The position numbers and the translations under genes were made by a program. DNA of 64,000 bases from NCBI GenBank assembly GCA_021851335.1, contig JAJZEA010000001.1, positions 1-64,000 of the forward strand. The letters run 5' to 3'. Positions 34,845 to 44,919 of the stretch are shown here, one piece after another. Under the pieces are notes generated by a model. That model saw only the letters and a list, made by a program, of their open reading frames with translations, was not told where the DNA came from and made no database searches. The first letter of the stretch is position 1, and every line of letters begins with the position of its first letter. The DNA comes from Acidobacteriota bacterium (lineage in GTDB: Bacteria > Acidobacteriota > Terriglobia > Terriglobales > Acidobacteriaceae).

Positions 34845-37781
34845 ATGGCCAAAGAGATTTGTATTTCAAGCACGCCGCATGAGACGCGGCTGGCAATTCT
34901 GGAGGACGATCAGCTTTCAGAGATTTATTACGAGCGTGAGAATGAATACACGCTGGCTGGATCGATCTATAAAGGGCGTGTAACGCGCGTTCTTCCCGGC
35001 ATGCAGTCCGCGTTTGTCGACATCGGTCTGGAGCGCGATGCGTTCCTCTACGTCACCGACTTTATGGAGATGGAAGAGCCGGAAGACGCCGACGAACTGG
35101 AGCGCGCCGCGACTCAGGGCACGCCCATCCGACAGCCTGCCACGCAAAACGAAGGCTCTCGCCGATCCGGCGACAGGGACCGTGGCAGCGAGCGTCCCGC
35201 ATTGAACGATAGCGCGGATGCGCAGGAGTTTTCGAGCGTCACAACTTCGGAGGGTTCTCCGGGACAGGCTCCAACTGCGGGCGAAGAAGAGGATGCCGCG
35301 GGCGGACGTCGGATGCGCGGTCGTCGTCGTCGCCGTGGCGGTCGAGGCGGTCGCGAGGATCAGCCCAGAGATGGCGCGTCCGGAAGCTCCGAGTTCAAAG
35401 ACGTGCAATCCGGGGAGCATATTGTTGATGTAGAACGGTCTGAGGTCGAGCGTTTTGACGTGCCAGCCCCTATGGCCTTCGGGCTGGATGTCGAGGAGAC
35501 TCCGGTTCGTTTCGTCGCGGACGATTCAGAGGCGAAGCTTCATGTTCGCGCGTCCAGTCGAAACGCTGGCCGGCGGGATCGTTCGTCGGAGCAGGTTTCG
35601 TCCACTCCGTTTGTTTTGCCGGGCGAGTCGCTGGCGCGCTACGGAGCCAGTCCTTCGCCAAGCGAAACCCGTTCGCCGGCTCCGAGAGCTGCTGCGACCG
35701 AGCCGTCGGCAGCTCCCGTGGCTCGCGTTGCGCCCAAGCCGTCCACGCTGATCGAGACAGAGATTCAATGGGATGGCAAAGGGCTGTTGCCGGGCGAATC
35801 GTTGGCGCGTCATCGTAACCAGCCAATGACCGCAGGGGCGGCACCCAGTCTTAAAGCGGGCCACGAAGTGATGCAGGAAGCGAGTCACGAAGCGGCCACA
35901 GCGAATGCCGCTGAGGGCGGTGCCTCGATCGAGTTTCAAGAGGAAGAAGAACTGCTTGAAGGGTCGGCGCGCCATGATGCGGATCCAATTCCGCCGAGTG
36001 CCTTTCGCCTGAAGGATTTGTTTGGCAGCGATCGCAAAGAGGATGCCGCTGAGAAAGGGAAAAAGAAGTCTGGAGTTGGCGTTTCCGCCCGCGCATCCGG
36101 CGATGTGGAAGAAGAAGAGATGGAGGTTGAGGAGTACGAGCTTTCGCACAAGGGATCGCGCGCGCCCCGCCACTCGTCGGACGTGGATGACAAGACGCTT
36201 CAGCAGCAGGTGCGCTCGGGTGTTATTGGCGAGATGTTGCACGAGGTGCAGCTTGAGACGCACATGCGTCCGGGCCGCAGCGCTGAACCAGCCCCGGGTC
36301 GCGATGGAGGCGGGCGTGGTGGACGTCAGGGCCGTTCTGGATCGGGTCGTGATGGCCGCGACGGTTCTGGGCGGAATCGCGGATCGGGTCGCAGTGAGTC
36401 GGGTCGCAGTGAGTCGAGTCGCGAAGATCGCGGAGTCACGGAGCGTGGCGCGCCAGACCGCGGCCAAGGCGAACGCAGTCAGGGCGAGCGCAGCAGCAGT
36501 GAGCGCAGCAGCAGTGAGCGATCTTCCGGTGATGGCCGTCGCCCAATGTCACGCCGCGCGTCGCAGACCTCTGATCTGCCGATCATCAGCGATCTGCTGA
36601 AGCCGGGGCAGGAGATTCTGGTTCAGATTGCCAAGGAACCGATTGCGCAGAAAGGCGCGCGCATCACCAGCCATATCGCGCTTCCCGGGCGCTTTCTGGT
36701 CTTCATGCCCACGGTCAGCCATGTCGGCGTCAGCCGCAAGATTGAGTCCGACGAAGAGCGTCAGCGGCTGAAGCGCATTCTGCTGAGCGAGCGCGGCGAG
36801 GCTACAGGTGGGTTCATCGTGCGCACTGCCGCAGAAGGAGCCAGCGAAGAGGAGCTGCGCGCCGATCTGCGCTTCCTGATTCACCTGTGGAGCGAGATTC
36901 GGCAGCGCGCGGAGAGTTCCAAGCCGCCCGCGCTGATCTATCACGATTTGAATTTGATTGAGCGCATTCTTCGCGATCAGGTCAGCGATGATTTCTCGCA
37001 AATCTGGGTTGATTCCGAGGCGGATTACGAGCGGATTGTGCGCTTTCTGAATCGCTTTTCGCCGGACCTGGTGCGCCGCGTCAAGCTCTATACCAAGGAA
37101 GTTCCTCTCTTTGAGCACTTCGGAATTCAGGACGAAATCTCCAAGGCTCTCCGCTCCAAAGTGTGGCTCAAGAGTGGCGGTTCGATCGTCATCAACCAGA
37201 CGGAAGCGCTGGTCGCCATCGACATCAACACGGGCAAATACGTGGGCAAGACGGCGCGGCTGGAAGACACCATCCTCAAAACCAATCTGGATGCGATTCC
37301 AGAGATTGTGCGACAGATTCGGCTTCGCGATCTGGGTGGCATCATCGTCATCGACTTCATCGATATGGACGAGCGCAGAAATCGCGCCCGCGTGTTGACG
37401 GCGCTGGAAGAAGCGCTCAAGCAGGATCGAGCGCCGACCAAGGTGCTTCAGTTCAATGATTTTGGGCTGGTTGCCATCACCCGCAAGCGCGTCAAACAGT
37501 CGCTGGAGCGCACATTGAGTGTTCCGTGCCCGGTTTGCCAGGCAACCGGAATGGTCAAAAGTCCGGCGACTGTTGCCAATGAAATCTATACCGAGATGCG
37601 CAAGATGCGGAAACATTTTGATCAAAGTGAAATCACGCTGCGCGTTCATCCGGAGACGGCGAAGGTGCTGAAGGCTGGCAATGCGCGCTGGCTGGGTGAA
37701 TTTGAGACCCTGACAGGCAAAAGCGTGCTGGTCAAAAACGATGCAACACTTCATCCGGAGCAATTCGATATTCAAGGGTGA
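34845..37781 (+). CDS. Ribonuclease E/G with ~500-residue disordered insertion in the S1 domain
   Basis: A 978-residue endoribonuclease for mRNA decay and rRNA processing. The S1 RNA-binding domain begins normally (GSIYKGRVTRVLPGMQSAFVDIG) but is split after about residue 78 by an insertion reaching about residue 573, where the fold resumes (LPIISDLLKPGQEILVQIAKE). The catalytic part is intact: metal-binding Asp793 (DINTGKYVGK) and Asp837 (DFIDM), and the zinc-link C895-PV-C898. The insertion contains an Arg-rich patch (RGRRRRRGGRGGRE), RGG/GRD/SGR repeats near its end, and two copies of LPGESLAR (258-265 and 315-322). ATG 34845 has GGAAAGG upstream. The position next to rodA matches the mre-rng order in other bacteria. 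Confidence 0.94.
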   Translation: MAKEICISSTPHETRLAILEDDQLSEIYYERENEYTLAGSIYKGRVTRVLPGMQSAFVDIGLERDAFLYVTDFMEMEEPEDADELERAATQGTPIRQPATQNEGSRRSGDRDRGSERPALNDSADAQEFSSVTTSEGSPGQAPTAGEEEDAAGGRRMRGRRRRRGGRGGREDQPRDGASGSSEFKDVQSGEHIVDVERSEVERFDVPAPMAFGLDVEETPVRFVADDSEAKLHVRASSRNAGRRDRSSEQVSSTPFVLPGESLARYGASPSPSETRSPAPRAAATEPSAAPVARVAPKPSTLIETEIQWDGKGLLPGESLARHRNQPMTAGAAPSLKAGHEVMQEASHEAATANAAEGGASIEFQEEEELLEGSARHDADPIPPSAFRLKDLFGSDRKEDAAEKGKKKSGVGVSARASGDVEEEEMEVEEYELSHKGSRAPRHSSDVDDKTLQQQVRSGVIGEMLHEVQLETHMRPGRSAEPAPGRDGGGRGGRQGRSGSGRDGRDGSGRNRGSGRSESGRSESSREDRGVTERGAPDRGQGERSQGERSSSERSSSERSSGDGRRPMSRRASQTSDLPIISDLLKPGQEILVQIAKEPIAQKGARITSHIALPGRFLVFMPTVSHVGVSRKIESDEERQRLKRILLSERGEATGGFIVRTAAEGASEEELRADLRFLIHLWSEIRQRAESSKPPALIYHDLNLIERILRDQVSDDFSQIWVDSEADYERIVRFLNRFSPDLVRRVKLYTKEVPLFEHFGIQDEISKALRSKVWLKSGGSIVINQTEALVAIDINTGKYVGKTARLEDTILKTNLDAIPEIVRQIRLRDLGGIIVIDFIDMDERRNRARVLTALEEALKQDRAPTKVLQFNDFGLVAITRKRVKQSLERTLSVPCPVCQATGMVKSPATVANEIYTEMRKMRKHFDQSEITLRVHPETAKVLKAGNARWLGEFETLTGKSVLVKNDATLHPEQFDIQG

Positions 37782-37836
37782 GCAACCAACTCACCCTGGA
37801 GTGTTTCCAAAGGGTCAGAGTACAAACTCTGGCCCT
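37775..37836 (+). repeat. Two tandem stem-loops at the end of the RNase E/G gene
   Basis: AGGGTGAG (37775-37782) pairs with CTCACCCT (37790-37797) and spans the stop codon. AGGGTCAGAGT (37811-37821) pairs with ACTCTGGCCCT (37826-37836) with one G-U, around ACAA. Neither has a T-tract. They may stop exonucleases or act as a weak terminator before the barrel-protein gene. Confidence 0.6.
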
Positions 37837-37963
37837 CTGTGTTGATGGCCTGAACGGAACGATAGCAATCGCAACTTTTTCTCTGCTACCGTGTCCAATC
37901 AAGAGGAGTGACAGGCATCCGAGCAACAAGAGCGCAGTTCAAACTACTTCTTTGAGGTGCAGC

Positions 37964-38830
37964 ATGTTTCGACCTTCCCGTTTCAGTTTTTTTCGCCCAG
38001 TGAGTATGACCGCCTTCGCAGCCGCATTCGGACTGCTCTGTGTTGCAGGTGGCAGCGCCCGCGCGGCAGCCACCAGCGATGCGAGCACGTTCTCCAGCTC
38101 CACGACAGGGTTGGCGACAGCCGATGCCTTTGGCGCGGACGGAGCTGCCAGTCTGACCGCCGGGTTGACCGCTTTGCCGGCCGCACCGGAGCCAGCCGCG
38201 GGCGGACAGGTCTATCACGGCTACAATCGTCACCACACCGGCTGGAAATCGCATCTGTCCTTTGAGGGCGGTGGTGGCGCAGATGCTCCGATTGGCGCCG
38301 ACTCCAAGGTCATCACCTGGGGGCCGGAGGTGACTCTGGGCGCAGGATGGAAGTTCACCAACCACTTCAGCGCACTTGTGGAATATCAGTTCATCGACGA
38401 TAAACTGCCAGCCTTTCTCACCCGGCAGGCAGGTTCCGTGGGCGGCAACGCGCACATCTGGTCATTCACCGTCGATCCGGTCTATGATCTGTTTCCCAAG
38501 CGCGCCAGCGACATCTACATCACCGGCGGCGGAGGATTCTATCGCAAGCTGACGAGCTTCACCGATCCTCAGCCCGTGCAGTACTGCTATTACTTCTGCT
38601 ATGGCGGGTATCAGAATGTTACGGTGGGCCATTTCTCCAGCAATCAGGGTGGCTTTAATGCTGGTTTTGGTTTGTCTCATCGCCTGGGAAGCCCGGATAT
38701 GGGCGGTGTCAGCCGACTGCGCGTCTACATCGAAGCGCGGTATCTGTGGATTGACACGCCAAGCAAGGGCAGTTCCGAGGGACTGGGACGCACTGAACTG
38801 GTGCCTTTGACCATTGGCTTACGCTGGTAA
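37964..38830 (+). CDS. Outer-membrane beta-barrel protein
   Basis: A 288-residue exported protein with a signal peptide (FRPVSMTAFAAAFGLLCVAGGSARA) and a linker rich in Ala, Ser and Gly. From about residue 90 it has alternating amphipathic beta strands (WKSHLSFEGGGGADAPIG; VTLGAGWKFTNHFSALVEYQF; VYIEARYLWIDT), ending in the aromatic LTIGLRW expected of an outer-membrane barrel. It resembles the OmpA-barrel/OmpW-like porin group, but no ligand motif is evident. The tyrosine/cysteine-rich loop QYCYYFCYGGYQN is unusual. ATG 37964 has GAGGT upstream. Candidate terminator at 38856-38896. Confidence 0.82.
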   Translation: MFRPSRFSFFRPVSMTAFAAAFGLLCVAGGSARAAATSDASTFSSSTTGLATADAFGADGAASLTAGLTALPAAPEPAAGGQVYHGYNRHHTGWKSHLSFEGGGGADAPIGADSKVITWGPEVTLGAGWKFTNHFSALVEYQFIDDKLPAFLTRQAGSVGGNAHIWSFTVDPVYDLFPKRASDIYITGGGGFYRKLTSFTDPQPVQYCYYFCYGGYQNVTVGHFSSNQGGFNAGFGLSHRLGSPDMGGVSRLRVYIEARYLWIDTPSKGSSEGLGRTELVPLTIGLRW

Positions 38831-38855
38831 TCCAATCTCGCTGGCATCTCACGTT

Positions 38856-38896
38856 CAACCCTCCGCGTCCTACGGCGTGGAGGGTTGTCTGCTTTA
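38856..38896. terminator. Candidate bidirectional terminator between convergent genes
   Basis: CAACCCTCCGCG (38856-38867) pairs with CGTGGAGGGTTG (38876-38887) around an 8-nt loop with one G-U pair, then a modest T-rich stretch TCTGCTTTAT. It separates the barrel-protein gene from the end of the pepP operon. Confidence 0.65.
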
Positions 38897-38920
38897 TCCC
38901 AGATAGTCCGGTCCCGGCCC

Positions 38921-39298
38921 TTACAGCCCCATCCACTTCAAGCGCAGCAGCCCGCCTGCGATCACGGCACACGGCCCAGTCGCCACCATCAGCAAAGAAA
39001 ACCAGATGGGGTAGCTTCCTCGGGATTGCATGGCGCCAAGTGCGGAAAGCAGCAGCACGATGATCGCCAGCGCCAGCGCATGAATGAGGGGATTGTCCAC
39101 GGCCAGCGTAGTCGTCAGGTAGCCGCCACAGAGGGCTGCCGCAAGCGTGGTTCCCAGATTCCACAACATGGCTCCGATGGATTTGCCGGCGATCGGCTGT
39201 TTGCCGGCCCAGCGCGCCGATGCCGTGGCCAGCGCCAGCATCAGCGCCATGGTGAAAAATCCTGCGGCAAGCGCGAGAAAGGTTCGCAGGACGATCAT
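38921..39298 (-). CDS. Small integral membrane protein, unknown function
   Basis: A 125-residue protein with four predicted membrane helices (about 3-25, 42-62, 68-90, 95-118) and few charged residues. No known motif was recognised. ATG 39298 has GAGGAG upstream and overlaps the stop of the preceding gene by 4 bp (ATGA), so the two are probably translationally coupled. It is the third gene after pepP. Confidence 0.7.
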   Translation of the reverse strand: MIVLRTFLALAAGFFTMALMLALATASARWAGKQPIAGKSIGAMLWNLGTTLAAALCGGYLTTTLAVDNPLIHALALAIIVLLLSALGAMQSRGSYPIWFSLLMVATGPCAVIAGGLLRLKWMGL

Positions 39299-39696
39299 GG
39301 CTGCTCCTCGGCTGCCTTCATCCAATCCAGAAACTGACGCGCCAAACGCGCCTCACCGGGATGCGATTCGCCGTGCATCGAGCAGAGATCAAGATACTGA
39401 TCGAGGAGCGCACCGCCTGGCGACTCCAGACGCAGGTGCGCCATCATGGAGTGCAGAGCGACTGCCAGTGCGCGTAGTTGCTCAGCTTCCGGCCACGAGC
39501 CTTGCTCGGCAACAGTGTGGGAGAACAGGCCCATCCGTCCCCGCGCACTCTCCTGAAGGCAGGCAACAAGCTGCTCGCGGAAGATTTGACAAAGCCGATC
39601 GATATTCAATGGCTCCGCATTCAGCGGCTCCGGGTTCAGTGGCTCTTCCTGCGTGCCGTCCAGGCTCTCGTCGTCCGTTGCGTTCATAGCGCTCAC
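39295..39696 (-). CDS. Small soluble protein of unknown function
   Basis: A 133-residue, acidic, largely helical protein. The first 30 residues contain a short repeat (EPLNPEPLNAEPLN), and the rest is a helical region with Cys at LCQIF, ACLQ and LCSMH. No domain was recognised. The GTG at 39696 overlaps the pepP stop (GTGA); ATG 39687, three codons in, is an alternative. Coupling to pepP on one side and to the membrane protein on the other argues for a real three-gene operon. Confidence 0.65.
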   Translation of the reverse strand: MSAMNATDDESLDGTQEEPLNPEPLNAEPLNIDRLCQIFREQLVACLQESARGRMGLFSHTVAEQGSWPEAEQLRALAVALHSMMAHLRLESPGGALLDQYLDLCSMHGESHPGEARLARQFLDWMKAAEEQP

Positions 39697-41057
39697 CGGG
39701 CACTTTGCATCGCGGCTTCCACATGGCTGGCCGTGTGTGGCAGCGCGGCGATCAGGTCGATCAGCTTGCCATCCGCGCCCACGACAAATGTATCTTCGAT
39801 GCGGACGCCAAGTTTTTCCTCGGGAATGTAGACTCCCGGCTCGATGGTGAAGACCATCCCCGGTTTAAGCACAGCAGGATAGGTGGCCGGGTCGTGGACA
39901 TCGATGCCAACCATGTGGCCAAGCCCGTGAATCCAGTAGTCGCTGAGCGGCTCACCGTGCGGACCCTTGCCGTGATCGTGAATATACTGCCAGGCTACGG
40001 TGTCGAGCGAGTTGGGGTCTTTGTGATACGGATCGTTGATCGTGGATTTGCCAGCGACGAACGCCGCCGCCGCTGCGCGCTGCGCGCCAAGCACCACATC
40101 ATAGACTTCCTGCTGACGCGCCGTGAAGTGTCCGGAGACCGGTACGGTGCGCGTGATGTCGGAGGCGTACATGCTGTACTCGCAGGCGGCATCCACCACC
40201 ACCACATCGCCCGCCTGCATGGTGGCGGAGTTCTCAGAGTAGTGCAGTTCGGTCGAGTTGATTCCCGAGCCGACAATCGGCGCATAGGAGGGGCGTTCAC
40301 AGCCATCCTCCATCATGCGCGCGATCATCTCGCCGGCCACAGCTCGCTCCGTCGCCCCAGGCTTGACCGAGCGGAACATCAGCCGCTGCGCATCCATCGA
40401 GGCATTGGCTGCATGGGTCAGCATGGCGATTTCGCCGGCATCCTTCACCTGTCGCAACGGGGTGGTCAGCCGCGTAAGATCATGTGACTTCAGCGGCGTC
40501 GCATCGCCCAGCGTTGTTGCCGTCCATTGCAGCAGCGCGGTGGCCTGTGCGGAATCGGGAGGCGCCCAAAGATTTCCAGCTACCCGCCGATTGGCGCGAA
40601 TCAGGCGATTCAAAAACTGCGGCAACTCGCCCATGGACATCACTTCATCGACGCCAGCTCGTTTTGCCGCATCGGGAGTCGCGGCATCCATCTTGATGCC
40701 CGTATATTTTTCCATGCGCAGATTGCGTGTCGGCAGGAAGAGCACCTCGCGATAGGCATGCGCCGGATCAGCCTGAGGATCGTCTCCAACAACCAGCAGC
40801 GCGGCACCCGGCTCGTTCCATCCTGTCAGGTAATAGAAATCCGCATCCTGGCGATAGGGCATGAAGTCGAGCAACGGTTCCTCGGCGGCAAAAAGCACGG
40901 CAACCCCGCCATGAAGCGCCTGACCCAGTGCAACCCGACGCGCATGATAGGTGGATGGAGATTGACGCTCCAAAGCGGACAAAGGCTTAGCCAGGGGAAG
41001 GGAAGCAAGCAAGGCAAGAGCAACCAGAAGAGCAGGCAAACGCACGGGTCGAAACAT
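39693..41057 (-). CDS. pepP: Exported Xaa-Pro aminopeptidase (M24B)
   Basis: A 454-residue metallopeptidase that removes the N-terminal residue from peptides with proline in position two. A signal peptide (LPALLVALALLASLPLAKPLSA) suggests a periplasmic location, unlike the usual cytoplasmic PepP. The N-terminal AMP_N domain (AVLFAAEEPLLDFMPYRQDADFYYLTG) is followed by the pita-bread fold. Metal ligands are Asp in VVDAACEYSMYASDITRTV (two), His in IHGLGHMVGIDVHD, Glu in VFTIEPGVYI and Glu in GVRIEDTF. It heads a coupled operon with two unknown genes. Confidence 0.94.
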   Translation of the reverse strand: MFRPVRLPALLVALALLASLPLAKPLSALERQSPSTYHARRVALGQALHGGVAVLFAAEEPLLDFMPYRQDADFYYLTGWNEPGAALLVVGDDPQADPAHAYREVLFLPTRNLRMEKYTGIKMDAATPDAAKRAGVDEVMSMGELPQFLNRLIRANRRVAGNLWAPPDSAQATALLQWTATTLGDATPLKSHDLTRLTTPLRQVKDAGEIAMLTHAANASMDAQRLMFRSVKPGATERAVAGEMIARMMEDGCERPSYAPIVGSGINSTELHYSENSATMQAGDVVVVDAACEYSMYASDITRTVPVSGHFTARQQEVYDVVLGAQRAAAAAFVAGKSTINDPYHKDPNSLDTVAWQYIHDHGKGPHGEPLSDYWIHGLGHMVGIDVHDPATYPAVLKPGMVFTIEPGVYIPEEKLGVRIEDTFVVGADGKLIDLIAALPHTASHVEAAMQSAR

Positions 41058-41146
41058 GCATTCAGCGTCGGCGATTCAGACCAGCCGTGTCAAGCAACAG
41101 CTATTCCAAGCCATTCGCTGCTACGCAAAAGCCTGGAAGCGACAAT

Positions 41147-42430
<1,284 letters not shown>

Positions 42431-42475
42431 CTTTGCATCCCCTCGAATTACCCCGTAACGAGTGACAACCCTGTC

Positions 42476-43066
42476 TCAACTTCTTGGACGGTCAATGATT
42501 TCATCGATGATACCGTACTCTTTGGCCTGTGGCGCGGTCATGATGAAATCGCGCTCCACATCCCGCTCAATCCGCTCCAGCGTCTGGCCGGTGTGCTTGG
42601 CCATCAGCGTGTTGGTAATCTCGCGAATGCGCAGAATCTCTCGCGCGTGAATATCGATATCCGTCGCCTGACCACTCAACCCGCCCATGGAGGGCTGGTG
42701 AATCAGAATGCGTGAGTTGGGCAGAGCGAAACGCTTGCCTTTGGTGCCGGAGAGCAGGAGAAACGCGCCCATGCTTGCGGCCTGTCCGATGCAATAGGTC
42801 ACCACGTCGTTCTTGATGAACTGCATCGTGTCATAAATCGCCAGCCCGGCGGTGATCGATCCACCTGGCGAGTTGATGTAAAGCTGAATATCCTTCTCCG
42901 GGTCTTCACCTGAGAGGAACAGCATCTGCGCCACCACCAGATTGGCAATCTGGTCATCGATGGGAGTGCCGAGGAAGATAATGTTGTCGCGCAGCAGACG
43001 GGAATAAATATCGTAGGCTCGTTCGCCCCGACTCGTCTGCTCAACCACCATGGGAACCAGTGCCAT
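42476..43066 (-). CDS. clpP: ATP-dependent Clp protease proteolytic subunit ClpP
   Basis: A 196-residue serine peptidase of the tetradecameric Clp protease. The triad is Ser98 ([11 protein letters not shown]), His123 ([11 protein letters not shown]) and Asp169 ([10 protein letters not shown]). The N-terminal segment [24 protein letters not shown] is typical. It sits between the trigger factor gene and clpX, the standard tig-clpP-clpX order, all on the minus strand. Confidence 0.98.
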   Translation of the reverse strand: MALVPMVVEQTSRGERAYDIYSRLLRDNIIFLGTPIDDQIANLVVAQMLFLSGEDPEKDIQLYINSPGGSITAGLAIYDTMQFIKNDVVTYCIGQAASMGAFLLLSGTKGKRFALPNSRILIHQPSMGGLSGQATDIDIHAREILRIREITNTLMAKHTGQTLERIERDVERDFIMTAPQAKEYGIIDEIIDRPRS

Positions 43067-43136
43067 GCCGCTATTCTCTCACTTTTGCCGGATATGCTGT
43101 CGCGCTCCGGCGGGAAGGTGATGCTGGTTGATAACG

Positions 43137-43169
43137 GGCGCATTCCAGAAAATGAATCCGGAATGCGCC
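43137..43169. repeat. 10-bp inverted repeat between trigger factor gene and clpP
   Basis: GGCGCATTCC (43137-43146) and GGAATGCGCC (43160-43169) pair exactly around 13 nt. It lies in the 123-bp gap after the trigger factor stop. No T-tract on the minus strand. Perhaps a partial terminator or RNA-processing element within the tig-clpP-clpX transcript. Confidence 0.6.
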
Positions 43170-43189
43170 GTGACTTGGGCGAGATGCCA

Positions 43190-44617
43190 TCAGGCAGCGG
43201 GCATCCGCTGATACAGCGCGCTTGCGGTTTTCTCGCGTTTGATCTGTTCTCGGATTCTAGCCAGCCCGCCGTCCTGGGTCAAACGCGCGCGCAGGCTCTC
43301 CAGCGGTTCGCGGGATTGCAGCGCAGCCATCTGAAGCTCGCGCTCAAACTCCTCGTCGGTCACTTCAATGCCCTCGGCTTCGGCAATTCGATCCAGCAGC
43401 AGCGCTGTGCGAACCTCCTGCAACGCAGAGTCGCGCTGTGCGCCGCGCAGACGATTGAAGTCAAGCTTGCGCATCATCTCCGCGCTCATGCCCTGTGCGG
43501 CCAGTGCGCGCAGGCCGCGATCCAGCCGCGCGTCCACCTGTTGCTGCACCAGAGTTTCAGGAACAGGGAAAGCGAAACGCTCGGCAAGCCTGGCAAACAG
43601 GGCTTCGCGTGTCTGCTGCTCGGCTTCGCGCTCCCTGGTGCTTTGCAGATACTCCCGGATCCTGTTCTCCAGCGCGGCCAGGTTTTCATAGTCGCCCAGT
43701 TCCTGCGCAAAGGCATCGTTCAACTCGGGCAGAATCCGCTTTTTGATCGCCTGCACAGCAATCGTGTACGCGACGGTTTTTCCCGCCAGGCTGGCTTCCT
43801 GATACTCCGCCGGATAGACCACTTCCGCCTGGATTTCCTGACCCACGCGTGAGCCGCGCAGCGCTTCAGTAAAGGCTGGAAGCGTCTGTTCGCCGCCGAT
43901 CTCCAGCAGAGAGTTTTCGCCGCTGATCGGCTCGGCAGCCTCGCCATCCCTGGCGATTCCGCTGAAGCTGATTTGCGCCCAGTCGCCATCCACCAGCGCG
44001 CGATCTTCGTCCACCGTCTCCACGGTAGCGCGTGACTCCTGCAACTGCTTCAGCTCGCGCTGAAATTCCTCATCCGTCACGGCGATCATGGGCCGGGGAA
44101 CGGTGACATCCTGGTAGCCGTCAATCACGATGGGAGGAACAACCTCGAAGACCGCGGTGCCTTCGAGCGGCTTGTCTTCTTCCAGGGTGAGCTGGGTGAG
44201 CTGCGGCTGCGAGACCGGGAGTAATCCTGCACTTTGAATGGCGGCCTGAAAACGCTCCGGCAGCAGCCGTTCCACCACATCCTTGTGAATCTGTTCTGCG
44301 AAGCGGCGGCGTACGACCGTCTCCGGAACCTTGCCGGCGCGGAAGCCGGGAATCTTCGCGTACTTTTTGTACTCTTTCAGTACACGCGCAAAGGCTGCGG
44401 CAACTTCATCCGCTGTAGCTTCAATCTTCACTTCGCGTACGCATTCTGGATTCAGGACCGGGCCGTGGGAGTGGCCTGCATGATCGTGGCCTGCATGATC
44501 GTGGTCTGGGTGCGAGTGCCCCTCGTGACCACTGTGAGCTTCCGGGCTGTTGGCAAGGGTTGTTTCGATGGCCTTGTCGGCGTTAGGGGCGGTGTCAATC
44601 GTCTCAGTAGAACTCAA
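43190..44617 (-). CDS. tig: Trigger factor with His-rich N-terminal extension
   Basis: A 475-residue ribosome-bound chaperone and prolyl isomerase. The ribosome-binding signature GFRAGKVP is in IPGFRAGKVPETVVRRRF. An FKBP-like domain (about residues 200-290) and the helical C-terminal arms follow. Residues 28-51 form a His-rich tail with ten His in 24 residues (HEGHSHPDHDHAGHDHAGHS), absent from ordinary trigger factors and encoded partly by a 15-bp tandem repeat. The start is TTG at 44617, supported by GGAAGG eight bases upstream; no ATG lies near. It is the first gene of tig-clpP-clpX. Confidence 0.94.
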   Translation of the reverse strand: MSSTETIDTAPNADKAIETTLANSPEAHSGHEGHSHPDHDHAGHDHAGHSHGPVLNPECVREVKIEATADEVAAAFARVLKEYKKYAKIPGFRAGKVPETVVRRRFAEQIHKDVVERLLPERFQAAIQSAGLLPVSQPQLTQLTLEEDKPLEGTAVFEVVPPIVIDGYQDVTVPRPMIAVTDEEFQRELKQLQESRATVETVDEDRALVDGDWAQISFSGIARDGEAAEPISGENSLLEIGGEQTLPAFTEALRGSRVGQEIQAEVVYPAEYQEASLAGKTVAYTIAVQAIKKRILPELNDAFAQELGDYENLAALENRIREYLQSTREREAEQQTREALFARLAERFAFPVPETLVQQQVDARLDRGLRALAAQGMSAEMMRKLDFNRLRGAQRDSALQEVRTALLLDRIAEAEGIEVTDEEFERELQMAALQSREPLESLRARLTQDGGLARIREQIKREKTASALYQRMPAA

Positions 44618-44743
44618 TGTGTGTGCCTTCCAGTATGCGTCCGTCTCAAGGTTGGCTCAGCGGGCTGCGCAATCTCCCGGATGCGCTCCTGTGGACGCTC
44701 CGGGACGGCGCTGCCGGAAGCCGAGCAGAAGACGTCATCTTCT

Positions 44744-44772
44744 ATGGTAAGAGCCTTCACTCAGGCGGTCAA
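44744..44772 (-). promoter_or_regulatory. Candidate sigma-70 promoter for tig-clpP-clpX
   Basis: On the minus strand TTGACC (44772-44767) and TACCAT (44749-44744) are separated by exactly 17 bp. Matches to consensus are five and four of six. Initiation near 44737 would give a leader of about 120 nt. This promoter lies in the 302-bp gap 44618-44919, which holds no gene. Confidence 0.5.
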
Positions 44773-44826
44773 ACCAGCCCTGGTGCAGGTTGCAGCGCCT
44801 ATTGCGCAAATGGCTTTGCGTCCGTG

Positions 44827-44872
44827 CCCGATAGCATGAAACCCTCTTGATGGAGGATTCGATGCTATCGGG
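44827..44872. repeat. 11-bp perfect inverted repeat downstream of the aldose epimerase-like gene
   Basis: CCCGATAGCAT (44827-44837) pairs with ATGCTATCGGG (44862-44872) around 24 nt, which itself contains a CCTC/GAGG pairing. It is 47 bp beyond the epimerase-like stop on the minus strand. No T-tract. Probably a terminator-like or mRNA-protecting stem-loop. Confidence 0.65.
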
Positions 44873-44919
44873 GCCGTAAGTCGGGGCCGGGAGAATTGAC
44901 GGAGCAGACGCAACTCGAT

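Noticed and set aside
34373..34882. 169-codon plus-strand frame in the pre-RNase E gap
   Set aside because: It overlaps the supported start of the RNase gene, has no ribosome site and no recognisable features.
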